Position numbers and translations under genes: made by a program. Under the pieces are notes generated by a model, which saw only the letters and a program-made list of their open reading frames with translations, did not search any database and had not been told where the DNA came from. Positions 10,864 through 22,600 of a stretch of 64,000 nt of DNA are shown piece after piece. Source of the DNA: Viola odorata (Eukaryota; Streptophyta; Magnoliopsida; Malpighiales; Violaceae); NCBI GenBank assembly GCA_963691705.1, contig OY829541.1, positions 30,888,719 to 30,952,718 on the forward strand, given 5' to 3'. The first letter of the stretch is position 1; the number at the start of each line of letters is the position of its first letter.

Positions 10864-12024
10864 TGATACGATCCCAGCCGGAGACAACCCTAGTGCCGCA
10901 CCCGCAGGCGCAACCACCCGCGCTAAGGCCCGAGCCTTGGAGGATGCATCCGCGAGCCTCCCATTGCCGCCCACGGGTCCGATCACTCGTGCCAGGGCCC
11001 GCGCCCTACAAGTGAGGCTCAGTAGCCTCATCCATATGGAACTGAAGGCAGAGACAGCCTCGGAGGAAGCCAGCCTGCGCGCACCCCAGCCGCGCCTCGT
11101 AACCCTAATCCGCACCGCGTCCGCGCCTACGGATGGGCTACACATGGCCACCTCGGACCTTTAGGTCCACCAGCGCCCTTTTCCTATTTTTGACCAGACC
11201 ATGATCATTTATAATACAAGAGAGGAGTCCAGGCCAAGAATCAGGAGAAACGCCCGAAGGATTTGGGACAGGCCCAAATCACAAGCCCGCATTGGACAGC
11301 GAAAGCCACTGCCGAGCCTTTTGAAGATTGGAGCATATTTTCTCGCACAATATTCAGTCCAGAACTTAATATATGTGTTACGAAGTTTCCCTCCAAGTTT
11401 CAGTGGGAACGCTCGAGGGAATAAGGAAAACGCCTTGTTTCCTTAAAACGTGATTCGGCGGACCCGCAAGCAAAGCCACTTGGGCCTTTTGACCTAAACG
11501 GCGGCGCCTGCACTTCTATCCTTATTATTAGACTTTATTTATGTTAATTTAGGGTTTCAGAACTTATTTGGAAGGGTGGCTTGTTGCCAATTTCGTTTAA
11601 GTCATTATTTAGAAACTAAACTAGTTTCCATTTTTGGAATTAGGGTTTTGCGCTTCCTTAAAAAGGAGCCGCCCATGTTATTTTCAGCAGACTTTGATTA
11701 TTGATTATTGAAAGCATATTGCTTGGGATCTTTACCCACTTTTTCTTGATGAACCTTGCAACTAATTGAGTTTCGTGCATTCGATTAGCTTGTCAAGTAA
11801 AACTTGAAAGCACCTTTCATTGAGTCATCCGTTCTTTGGATTGCCAAGCATTGCGATTTGGAGATTCAAAGGTTTGACGCAAGATCCTCAAGGGATTCTG
11901 CGTGGAGTGCCAAGCATTGCGACTTGGAGATTCACGTGTCTTCTTCGAGTTATTTTCCGCATTGAAAGCCACGTCGTCGGACAACGATCTAAGGAAAGCG
12001 TTCTAGCCTACAAGGAACGCATCA
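10864..12024 (+). repeat. G array: LTR 1
   Basis: 1161 bp, TGATACGATC to CGCATCA. The first 300 bp are coding in the downstream copies (pol tail). An adenine-rich TTAAAAAGG near 11657 may serve as TATA. It differs from LTRs 2 and 3 at a handful of sites. Confidence 0.95.
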
Positions 12025-12864
12025 GTTGGTAGCGGAGCTCAACTGTCCCGACTTGGTAAATCTATCCCTTTAATTATTGCGTTTTCTTTGTTAGAATTGG
12101 TATTCCTTCTTCTCGTCTACACCAATTCTCTTGCGTGCTGTGTGTTAGTTGTCTTGTGTCAATTGTGTCTTGTGTGTGCGATTAGTGTGCAAATCAACCC
12201 AACGATTTGTAGGTCTTTACTATTGTCAAAAAAAAAAAAACAAAAACAAAGTCCCCCAAAGTGTCTTAGTTAATTTGTGTTTTCAGTTGCATTGAATTTC
12301 AAAAAAAAAAAAAAAAAAAGTGAAACAATTTCGTCAAAAACAGAACAGGGGCGAAATCAGTACCATTCAAAAAAAAAAAAAAAAGGAACTTCAGAATCAA
12401 ATACTAGAGTGAATTTGTGACTCATAGCAAAAAGAATCATTGGATTTCGAATTGGGAATCAAAAGTTGTGGCAAAAACAAGTTTCAAAACCCTAATCGCA
12501 TGCCATTAGCGTTTTGAGTTGTCAATTGACTCAATCTGTGTATTTTGAGCTTTTCTTTGATTCCAAGACTACTGTGCCTTCCTACTCGGTAGTACACTTG
12601 ATTGATTGATTGATCTTTGCAATTGAATCGAGTATACTACCTCAAACTTTTCTTTCTACACTAGTTTTCTTTGTGCGTCTCTTTGGAAGCCTTTCTTGAA
12701 ATTTCTTTGAGTCAGGTTCATCTTGGACACTTGGAGCCATCTGGACAGTTGCTTTGAGAGATTTTGTGAGATTAATAGAGAGACAAACACGAGCGTAAAC
12801 ACGTGAGGGAGTGATAGTTTTAGGCAATTTTACGCTTGCAATTTTTTCTTTTGTGAATTTCAGG
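12025..12864 (+). other. G copy 1: 5' leader with PBS
   Basis: PBS TGGTAGCGGAGC at 12027-12038, two bases after the LTR. Three A-runs lie near 12228, 12302 and 12370. A leader motif ACACGTGAGGGAGTG is at 12800-12814. GT at 12803 and AG at 12863 could bound a 61-nt intron ending next to the Gag ATG. Confidence 0.8.
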
Positions 12865-15800
12865 ATGTCAGGAAATTTAGAAAGGGAACCAACGGCTGTG
12901 AATGATGTAGCCAAGGCCTTGCAAGACATAGCAGCTCAGCTCCAGGACATAGCGGCTTGGAGACAGCAAGTCGAGACTAGGGGACGTGAGAATCGAGCTC
13001 CACAAGCCCCCGGGGCACACTTTGCGCAACACCTAAACCCTAGAGTGGACCGAGAAGCATATGTGCCTCCACCGGGTGATGATCATCCTAGTGAGCATGA
13101 GGCCGAGGGTTCTGAAGATGGGTATGATGAGGAGTTTCACATGGCAGGACCGAGGGGTTTTCACATGCGCCGAGGAGGTGCACATGGACGCGGCAGACAC
13201 GTCTTTGGTAGGCGAGACCGTAACTTAGAATAGCCGCGTCGCGAGGAGCGCGAGCGAGTCGACAATCACCTTGGGAGTGTCAAGCTCAAGGTTCCACCTT
13301 TCGAAGGAAAAGATGATCCCGAGGCATACTTAACTTGGGAGCGAAAGATGGAAGCGATTTTTAGGTGTCACACCTACACGGATGAAAAGAAAATAAGGTT
13401 AGCTTCCGTGGAGTTCTTTGGATACGCTGCCCATTGGTGGGAGCAAGTGAATGAGGATGTGAGAGGACCCGTAACTACTTGGGAGAACATGAAGTATGTG
13501 ATGAAGAGGAGGTTTGTTCCACCGTACTATCATAAGGACCAACTTCAGCGCTTACAAAAGCTTACCCAAGGGTCCAAGACCGTGAATGATTATCACAATG
13601 AGTTGGAAGTTCTTTTGGCGAGGGTTAATGTGATAGAGGATGAGGATTCGAAGATGTCTAGGTTCATGAGTGGGCTGAATTCAGAGATAGCTAACGCCTT
13701 AGAGTTGCGCCAATATATGACTTTGGAGGAGATGCTTCACATGGCCGTGAAGATCGAGAGGCAACGCAAGGCTAAGGCAGCCTACTCTAAGCCGTCTACT
13801 TTTGTGTCACGGACTTCCACTTGGAACAAGTCTACGTGGCCCAAGGGGAATAAGGACAGCAAGGAAACACCCAAGGTATCTAAACCTTCTTATGGAACCA
13901 AAGGTAATTCGGCAAACCCTACTCCTTCTAAAGTTCCTATTACTAGTACTAACCGTGTGCCTACAAGAGACATTGTGTGCTTTAAGTGTAGTGGCCGAGG
14001 CCATAAGCAGGCCGAATGCCCCAACAAAAGAGTTCTAATTATTAGGGATAATGGAGAGATGGACTCGGAGGATGATTATGAGTTGGTGGAGGATTCGGAA
14101 GAAGAAAGTGAGGGAGAAGAGGCAGCCGATCATGAAGCTAGGGTTTGTGAACCGGTTACCCTAGTAGTTCGGAGGAACTTGAGTGTGCAGCCAAGGGCCG
14201 AAACATGTGAGGAGGAACAAAGGGAGAACTTATTCCATGCTAGGTGCCACATTGGTACTAAGGTATGCTCTCTTATTATTGATAATGGCTCATGTACTAA
14301 TTGTGCTAGTACGCTTCTTGTGCACAAATTAGGGTTACCTATGGTGAAACATCCAAAGCCGTACACTTTGCAATGGATGAATGATGGAGTCGGCCTTAAG
14401 GTGTCTAGGCAAGTGTTGGTGAGCTTTTATATTGGGAAATATAGAGATGAGATATGGTGTGATGTTGTCCCAATGCAAGCGTCACATGTGCTACTTGGCC
14501 GTCCATGGCAATTTGACCGCAACGCCACTCACGAAGGGAGGAGCAATCGGTACAAGCTTGAGAAGGAAGGAGTGAAGTTCACACTCGCACCCCTTACACC
14601 TAAGCAAGTGCTTGAGGACCAGCTCTGGTTGGAGAAGTCCTATGCTGAGTTTGAGGCCTCACGGTCTCTAGACAAAAGAATTGATGAAAACAGCCCCCGT
14701 GAAAAAAGTGAGCACGGGTTTGAAAGCAACGAAAGGAATGAAAACAGCCCCCGTGAAAAAAGTGAGCACGGGTTAAAAACAGAAAAGAAAGAGCCTGAAA
14801 AAGAAAAGAAAAGGCAAGAAAAAGAAAAGAAAGTAAACTTATATGCGAAAGCAAAAGATTTGCGCCGCGCGCTTATTTTACAAAAACAGTTTCGTGGCGA
14901 GAATCGCCCTTTGCTTCTTCTTCGCTTTAAATCCTTTTGTTTGAGCACTACTAACCTTGATCCTTTAGCTTCTGTGCCTTCTTCTATCTTGGCTGTTTTG
15001 CAGGAGTTCAAGGATGTAACACCCGAAGAGATGCCAGCCGGTTTGCCCCCAATCCGCGGCATAGAGCACCAAATTGATTTTGTACCGGGTTCGACTATCC
15101 CAAACAGACCAGCCTATAGGAGCAACCCCGAGGAGACCAAGGAACTTCAGCGGTAGGTTGATGAGCTCCTTAGCAAGGGATATGTCCGGGAGAGCTTGTC
15201 TCCATGCGCCGTTCCAGTGCTTCTAGTGCCAAAGAAAGATGGAACTTGGCGAATGTGTGTTGACTGCCGAGCGGTCAACAAAATTACGGTAAAGTATCGT
15301 CACCCCATACCTCGCTTAGATGATATGTTAGATGAGCTTAGTGGTAGTGTAATTTTTTCCAAAATTGACCTAATGAGCGGCTATCATCAAATTAGAATGA
15401 AAGAGGGTGATGAATGGAAAACGGCTTTCAAAACAAAATATGGTTTGTATGAATGGTTAGTGATGCCGTTTGGATTAACTAATGCCCCAAGTACCTTCAT
15501 GAGACTTATGAACCATGTTCTTAGGCGTTTTATAGGCAAATTTGTTGTTGTATACTTTGATGACATCTTAATTTATAGCAAATCTTTGCATGAGCATGTT
15601 ACGCATCTTAAGGAAATTTTTCTGACCTTGCGTGAGGAGAAGCTTTATGCTAAGCTCTCCAAGTGCTCTTTTGCTTTAGAACAGGTTGAATTCTTAGGGT
15701 TCCTAGTGGGCAAGGACGGTGTGAAGGTGGATGAAGCGAAGGTGCAAGCGATCAAGGAGTGGCCTACGCCAAAAACAGCAAGCGACATCCGCTCCTTTCA

Positions 15801-17934
15801 CGGCTTAGCTTCCTTTTATCGTCGTTTCATTCGTGATTTTAGTACTCTTGCTGCCCCACTTAATGACCTAACTAAGAAACATGTCGATTTCAGGTGGGAG
15901 GAACCTCAAGAGACCGCATTCCAAGCGTTGAAGGACAAGCTGTCCAACGCGCCCGTGTTAGCCCTTCCCGACTTTGACAAACCGTTTGAGTTGGAGTGCG
16001 ACGCAAGTGGAATCGGTATCGGTGCTGTTTTGATGCAAGAGAAGAAGCCAATAGCCTTCTTTAGTGAGAAGCTCAAGGATGCACAGCTGCGTTATCCAAC
16101 GTATGACAAAGAGCTTTATGCACTAGTTAGGGCCTTCGAGGTTTGGCAACACTACCTGATGCCAAGGGAATTTGTGGTGCACACCGACCACTTGAGCCTC
16201 AAATATCTAAAGGGACAAGGGAAGTTGAATAGGAGACATGCCGTGTGGCTGGAATTCTTAGAAGCTTTCCCTTATCACATCAAATACAAAGAAGGAAAAG
16301 ACAATGTTGTTGCCGACGCATTGTCTAGAAGGTATGTCTTGATCTCTTCGTTAAGTGTCAAATTTTTAGGGTTTTCTCAAATAATTCCACTCTACCCTAC
16401 TGATTTGGATTTTGGTGAGATCTATAAGACTTGTGATTCCATGGCTGATGTGAAATTTTATACGCATGATAACTATCTGTTTCGGCGCAAGCGCCTTTGC
16501 ATTCCTAAGTGTTCTTTGCGTGACTTACTTGTGCATGAATCACATAGTGGTGGATTGATGGGCCACTTTGGCATTAATAAAACCTATGACATGCTGAAAT
16601 CACACTTTTATTGGCCTAAGATGAGACGTGATGTTGTGCGTGTGATTGCTAGATGTGTAGTTTGCCAAAGGGCAAAATCTCGGTTAGCTAGTCATGGTGA
16701 GTTTATGCCGCTGCCCGTACCTTCCCAACCTTGGACCGATCTGTCCATGGACTTCATTGTAGGTTTACCTAAGTCTTGGGATGGTAAGGATGGTATATTT
16801 GTTGTTGTGGATCGATTTTCCAAAATGGCGCACTTTTTGCCTTGTAAAAATACTAATGATGCGTCTCAGGTTGCTAATATATTCTTTAGAGAGGTAGACC
16901 GCCTCCATGGTATGCCTATTAGTATTGTTAGTGACCGTGATGGAAGGTTTTTGAGCCAATTTTGGCGAGTGTTGTGGAGTCGCCTTGGAACTAAATTGTT
17001 GTATTCAACTTCTTGTCACCCTCAAACCGACGGCCAAACTGAGGTAGTTAACCGTACTGTGGGGTCTCTTTTACGCTCTTTAGTTACCAAGCATGTTTCT
17101 AAATGGACTGATCATTTGCCTTTCATGGAGTTTGCTTATAATCGTTCAATCCATTCTACTACAAATTGTTCACCTTTTGAAGTAGTTTATGGCTTTAATC
17201 CGCTAACCCCCATGGATTTGACCCCTTTGCCTTTGAGTGATGTTTCTAACTTAGATGGACAGCAGCGGGCAGAACACATCAAACAGATACATGCGAAGGC
17301 TAAGGCAAACATTGAGCGCACTAATGAGCGCCTAGTGCGCAAGCACAATGAAGGCCGCAAGACCGCGTCCTTTCAAGTTGGCGATTGGGTGTGGCTGCAC
17401 CTAAGACGTGAGAGATTTCCAGAGAGGAGGAAAGGAAAATTATCCCCACGGGGAGATGGCCCGTTTCAGATTGTTGAGAAGATTAACAACAATGCTTACC
17501 GCCTCGACCTTCCAAGTGAGTATGGTTCAATACATGGAACCTTTAATATTTCTGACTTACGGTTGTTTGATGCAGGTGATGAGGATGTTGCTGATCTGGA
17601 TTCGAGGGCGAATCCTCCTCAAGATGGAGGGGATGATACGATCCCAGCCGGAGCCAACCCTAGTGCCGCACCCGCAGGCGCAACCACCTGCGCCAAGGCC
17701 CGAGCCTTGGAGGATGCATCCGCGAGCCTCCCATTGCCGCCCACGGGTCCGATCACTCGTGCCAGGGCCCGCGCCCTACAAGTGAGGCTCAGTAGCCTCA
17801 TCCATATGGAACTGAAGGCAGAGACAGCCTCGGAGGAAGCCAGCCTGCGCGCACCCCAGCCGCGCCTCGTAACCCTAATCCGCACCGCGTCCGCGCCTAC
17901 GGATGGGCTACACATGGCCACCTCGGACCTTTAG
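12865..17934 (+). pseudogene. gag-pol: G copy 1: Gag-Pol polyprotein with two stops
   Basis: One continuous frame except for TAG at 13231-13233 (CAG in copy 2) and TAG at 15154-15156 (also present in copy 2). Start ATG 12865, MSGNLERE, as in copy 2. Domains: Gag capsid with AAHWWEQ and RRFVPPYYHKDQL (13350-13700), CCHC knuckle CFKCSGRGHKQAEC (about 13978), protease IIDNGSCTNCAS (about 14276), linker with two NSPREKSEHG repeats (14690-14780), RT with [11 protein letters not shown] (about 15548), RNase H with DASGIG and ADALSRR, integrase HHCC, then DDE with [18 protein letters not shown] and TDGQTEVVN. No chromodomain is seen. The last 100 codons lie in LTR 2 and contain [12 protein letters not shown]. 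The first stop separates the Gag N-terminus, so a full product is unlikely. Confidence 0.93.
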
Positions 17935-18794
17935 GTCCACCAGCGCCCTTTTCCTATTTTTGACCAGACCTTGATCATTTATAATACAAGAGAGGAGTCC
18001 AGGCCAAGAATCAGGAGAAACGCCCGAAGGATTTGGGACAGGCCCAAATCACAAGCCCGCATTGGACAGCGAAAGCCACTGCCGAGCCTTTTGAAGATTG
18101 GAGCATATTTTCTCGCACAATATTCAGTCCAGAACTTAATATATGTGTTAGGAAGTTTCCCTCCAAGTTTCAGTGGGAACGCTCGAGGGAATAAGGAAAA
18201 CGCCTTGTTTCCTTAAAACGTGATTCGGCGGACCCGCAAGCAAAGCCACTTGGGCCTTTTGACCTAAACGGCGGCGCCTGCACTTCTATCCTTATTATTA
18301 GACTTTATTTATGTTAATTTAGGGTTTCAGAACTTATTTGGAAGGGTGGCTTGTTGCCAATTTCGTTTAAGTCATTATTTAGAAACTAAACTAGTTTCCA
18401 TTTTTGGAATTAGGGTTTTGCGCTTCCTTAAAAAGGAGCCGCCCATGTTATTTTCAGCAGACTTTGATTATTGATTATTGAAAGCATATTGCTTGGGATC
18501 TTTACCCACTTGTTCTTGATGAACCTTGCAACTAATTGAGTTTCGTGCATTCGATTAGCTTGTCAAGTAAAACTTGAAAGCACCTTTCATTTAGTCATCC
18601 GTTCTTTGGATTGCCAAGCATTGCGATTTGGAGATTCAAAGGTTTGACGCAAGATCCTCAAGGGATTCTGCGTGGAGTGCCAAGCATTGCGACTTGGAGA
18701 TTCACGTGTCTTCTTCGAGTTATTTTCCGCATTGAAAGCCACGTCGTCGGACAACGATCTAAGGAAAGCGTTCTAGCCTACAAGGAACGCATCA
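17634..18794 (+). repeat. G array: LTR 2 (shared)
   Basis: 1161 bp, follows the purine tract AAGATGGAGGGGA (17621-17633) and is followed by a PBS at 18797-18808. It serves as 3' LTR of copy 1 and 5' LTR of copy 2. Confidence 0.95.
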
Positions 18795-19634
18795 GTTGGT
18801 AGCGGAGCTCAGCTGTCCCGACTTGGTAAATCTATCCCTTTAATTATTGCGTTTTCTTTGTTAGAATTGGTATTCCTTCTTCTCGTCTACACCAATTCTC
18901 TTGCGTGCTGTGTGTTAGTTGTCTTGTGTCAATTGTGTCTTGTGTGTGCGATTAGTGTGCAAATCAACCCAACGATTTGTAGGTCTTTACTATTGTCAAA
19001 AAAAAAAAAACAAAAACAAAGTCCCCCAAAGTGTCTTAGTTAATTTGTGTTTTCAGTTGCATTGAATTTCAAAAAAAAAAAAAAAAAAAGTGAAACAATT
19101 TCGTCAAAAATAGAACAGGGGCGAAATCAGTACCATTCAAAAAAAAAAAAAAAAGGAACTTCAGAATCAAATACTAGAGTGAATTTGTGACTCATAGCAA
19201 AAAGAATCATTGGATTTCGAATTGGGAATCAAAAGTTGTGGCAAAAACAAGTTTCAAAACCCTAATCGCATGCCATTAGCGTTTTGAGTTGTCAATTGAC
19301 TCAATCTGTGTATTTTGAGCTTTTCTTTGATTCCAAGACTACTGTGCCTTCCTACTCGGTAGTACACTTGATTGATTGATTGATCTTTGCAATTGAATCG
19401 AGTATACTACCTCAAACTTTTCTTTCTACACTAGTTTTCTTTGTGCGTCTCTTTGGAAGCCTTTCTTGAAATTTCTTTGAGTCAGGTTCATCTTGGACAC
19501 TTGGAGCCATCTGGACAGTTGCTTTGAGAGATTTTGTGAGATTAATAGAGAGACAAACACGAGCGTAAACACGTGAGGGAGTGATAGTTTTAGGCAATTT
19601 TACGCTTGCAATTTTTTCTTTTGTGAATTTCAGG
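18795..19634 (+). other. G copy 2: 5' leader with PBS
   Basis: Same as the first leader, base for base apart from isolated changes: PBS at 18797-18808, A-runs, leader motif ACACGTGAGGGAG near 19570, and acceptor-like TTTCAG just before the ATG at 19635. Confidence 0.8.
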
Positions 19635-22600
19635 ATGTCAGGAAATTTAGAAAGGGAACCAACGGCTGTGAATGATGTAGCCAAGGCCTTGCAAGACATA
19701 GCAGCTCAGCTCCAGGACATAGCGGCTTGGAGACAGCAAGTCGAGACTAGGGGACGTGAGAATCGAGCTCCACAAGCCCCCGGGGCACACTTTACGCAAC
19801 ACCTAAACCCTAGAGTGGACCGAGAAGCATATGTGCCTCCACCGGGTGATGATCATCCTAGTGAGCATGAGGCCGAGGGTTCTGAAGATGGGTATGATGA
19901 GGAGTTTCACATGGCAGGACCGAGGGGTTTTCACATGCGCCGAGGAGGTGCACATGGACGCGGCAGACACGTCTTTGGTAGGCGAGACCGTAACTTAGAA
20001 CAGCCGCGTCGCGAGGAGCGCGAGCGAGTCGACAATCACCTTGGGAGTGTCAAGCTCAAGGTTCCACCTTTCGAAGGAAAAGATGATCCCGAGGCATACT
20101 TAACTTGGGAGCGAAAGATGGAAGCGATTTTTAGGTGTCACACCTACACGGATGAAAAGAAAATAAGGTTAGCTTCCGTGGAGTTCTTTGGATACGCTGC
20201 CCATTGGTGGGAGCAAGTGAATGAGGATGTGAGAGGACCCGTAACTACTTGGGAGAACATGAAGTATGTGATGAAGAGGAGGTTTGTTCCACCGTACTAT
20301 CATAAGGACCAACTTCAGCGCTTACAAAAGCTTACCCAAGGGTCCAAGACCGTGAATGATTATCACAATGAGTTGGAAGTTCTTTTGGCGAGGGTTAATG
20401 TGATAGAGGATGAGGATTCGAAGATGTCTAGGTTCATGAGTGGGCTGAATTCAGAGATAGCTAACGCCTTAGAGTTGTGCCAATATAGGACTTTGGAGGA
20501 GATGCTTCACATGGCCGTGAAGATCGAGAGGCAACGCAAGGCTAAGGCAGCCTACTCTAAGCCGTCTACTTTTGTGTCACGGACTTCCACTTGGAACAAG
20601 TCTACGTGGCCCAAGGGGAATAAGGACAGCAAGGAAACACCCAAGGTATCTAAACCTTCTTATGGAACCAAAGGTAATTCGGCAAACCCTACTCCTTCTA
20701 AAGTTCCTATTACTAGTACTAACCGTGTGCCTACAAGAGACATTGTGTGCTTTAAGTGTAGTGGCCGAGGCCATAAGCAGGCCGAATGCCCCAACAAAAG
20801 AGTTCTAATTATTAGGGATAATGGAGAGATGGACTCGGAGGATGATTATGAGTTGGTGGAGGATTCGGAAGAAGAAAGTGAGGGAGAAGAGGCAGCCGAT
20901 CATGAAGCTAGGGTTTGTGAACCGGTTACCCTAGTAGTTCGGAGGAACTTGAGTGTGCAGCCAAGGGCCGAAACATGTGAGGAGGAACAAAGGGAGAACT
21001 TATTCCATGCTAGGTGCCACATTGGTACTAAGGTATGCTCTCTTATTATTGATAATGGCTCATGTACTAATTGTGCTAGTACGCTTCTTGTGCACAAATT
21101 AGGGTTACCTATGGTGAAACATCCAAAGCCGTACACTTTGCAATGGATGAATGATGGAGTCGGCCTTAAGGTGTCTAGGCAAGTGTTGGTGAGCTTTTCT
21201 ATTGGGAAATATAGAGATGAGATATGGTGTGATGTTGTCCCAATGCAAGCGTCACATGTGCTACTTGGCCGTCCATGGCAATTTGACCGCAACGCCACTC
21301 ACGAAGGGAGGAGCAATCGGTACAAGCTTGAGAAGGAAGGAGTGAAGTTCACACTCGCACCCCTTACACCTAAGCAAGTTCTTGAGGACCAGCTCTGGTT
21401 GGAGAAGTCCTATGCTGAGTTTGAGGCCTCATGGTCTCTAGACAAAAGAATTGATGAAAACAGCCCCCGTGAAAAAAGTGAGCACGGGTTTGAAAGCAAC
21501 GAAAGGAATGAAAACAGCCCCCGTGAAAAAAGTGAGCACGGGTTAAAAACAGAAAAGAAAGAGCCTGAAAAAGAAAAGAAAAGGCAAGAAAAAGAAAAGA
21601 AAGTAAACTTATATGCGAAAGCAAAAGATTTGCGCCGCGCGCTTATTTTACAAAAACAGTTTCGTGGCGAGAATCGCCCTTTGCTTCTTCTTCGCTTTAA
21701 ATCCTTTTGTTTGAGCACTACTAACCTTGATCCTTTAGCTTCTGTGCCTTCTTCTATCTTGGCTGTTTTGCAGGAGTTCAAGGATGTAACACCCGAAGAG
21801 ATGCCAGCCGGTTTGCCCCCAATCCGCGGCATAGAGCACCAAATTGATTTTGTACCGGGTTCGACTATCCCAAACAGACCGGCCTATAGGAGCAACCCCG
21901 AGGAGACCAAGGAACTTCAGCGGTAGGTTGATGAGCTCCTTAGCAAGGGATATGTCCGGGAGAGCTTGTCTCCATGCGCCGTTCCAGTGCTTCTAGTGCC
22001 AAAGAAAGATGGAACTTGGCGAATGTGTGTTGACTGCCGAGCGGTCAACAAAATTACGGTAAAGTATCGTCACCCCATACCTCGCTTAGATGATATGTTA
22101 GATGAGCTTAGTGGTAGTGTAATTTTTTCCAAAATTGACCTAATGAGCGGCTATCATCAAATTAGAATGAAAGAGGGTGATGAATGGAAAACGGCTTTCA
22201 AAACAAAATATGGTTTGTATGAATGGTTAGTGATGCCGTTTGGATTAACTAATGCCCCAAGTACCTTCATGAGACTTATGAACCATGTTCTTAGGCGTTT
22301 TATAGGCAAATTTGTTGTTGTATACTTTGATGACATCTTAATTTATAGCAAATCTTTGCATGAGCATGTTACGCATCTTAAGGAAATTTTTCTGACCTTG
22401 CGTGAGGAGAAGCTTTATGCTAAGCTCTCCAAGTGCTCTTTTGCTTTAGAACAGGTTGAATTCTTAGGGTTCCTAGTGGGCAAGGACGGTGTGAAGGTGG
22501 ATGAAGCGAAGGTGCAAGCGATCAAGGAGTGGCCTACGCCAAAAACAGCAAGCGACATCCGCTCCTTTCACGGCTTAGCTTCCTTTTATCGTCGTTTCAT

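Noticed and set aside
15154..15156. Programmed UAG readthrough in G between protease and RT
   Set aside because: The stop is inside the start of RT, not at a Gag-Pol border. G0 has CAG here, and B and D have no stop. A single mutation inherited by both array copies is simpler.
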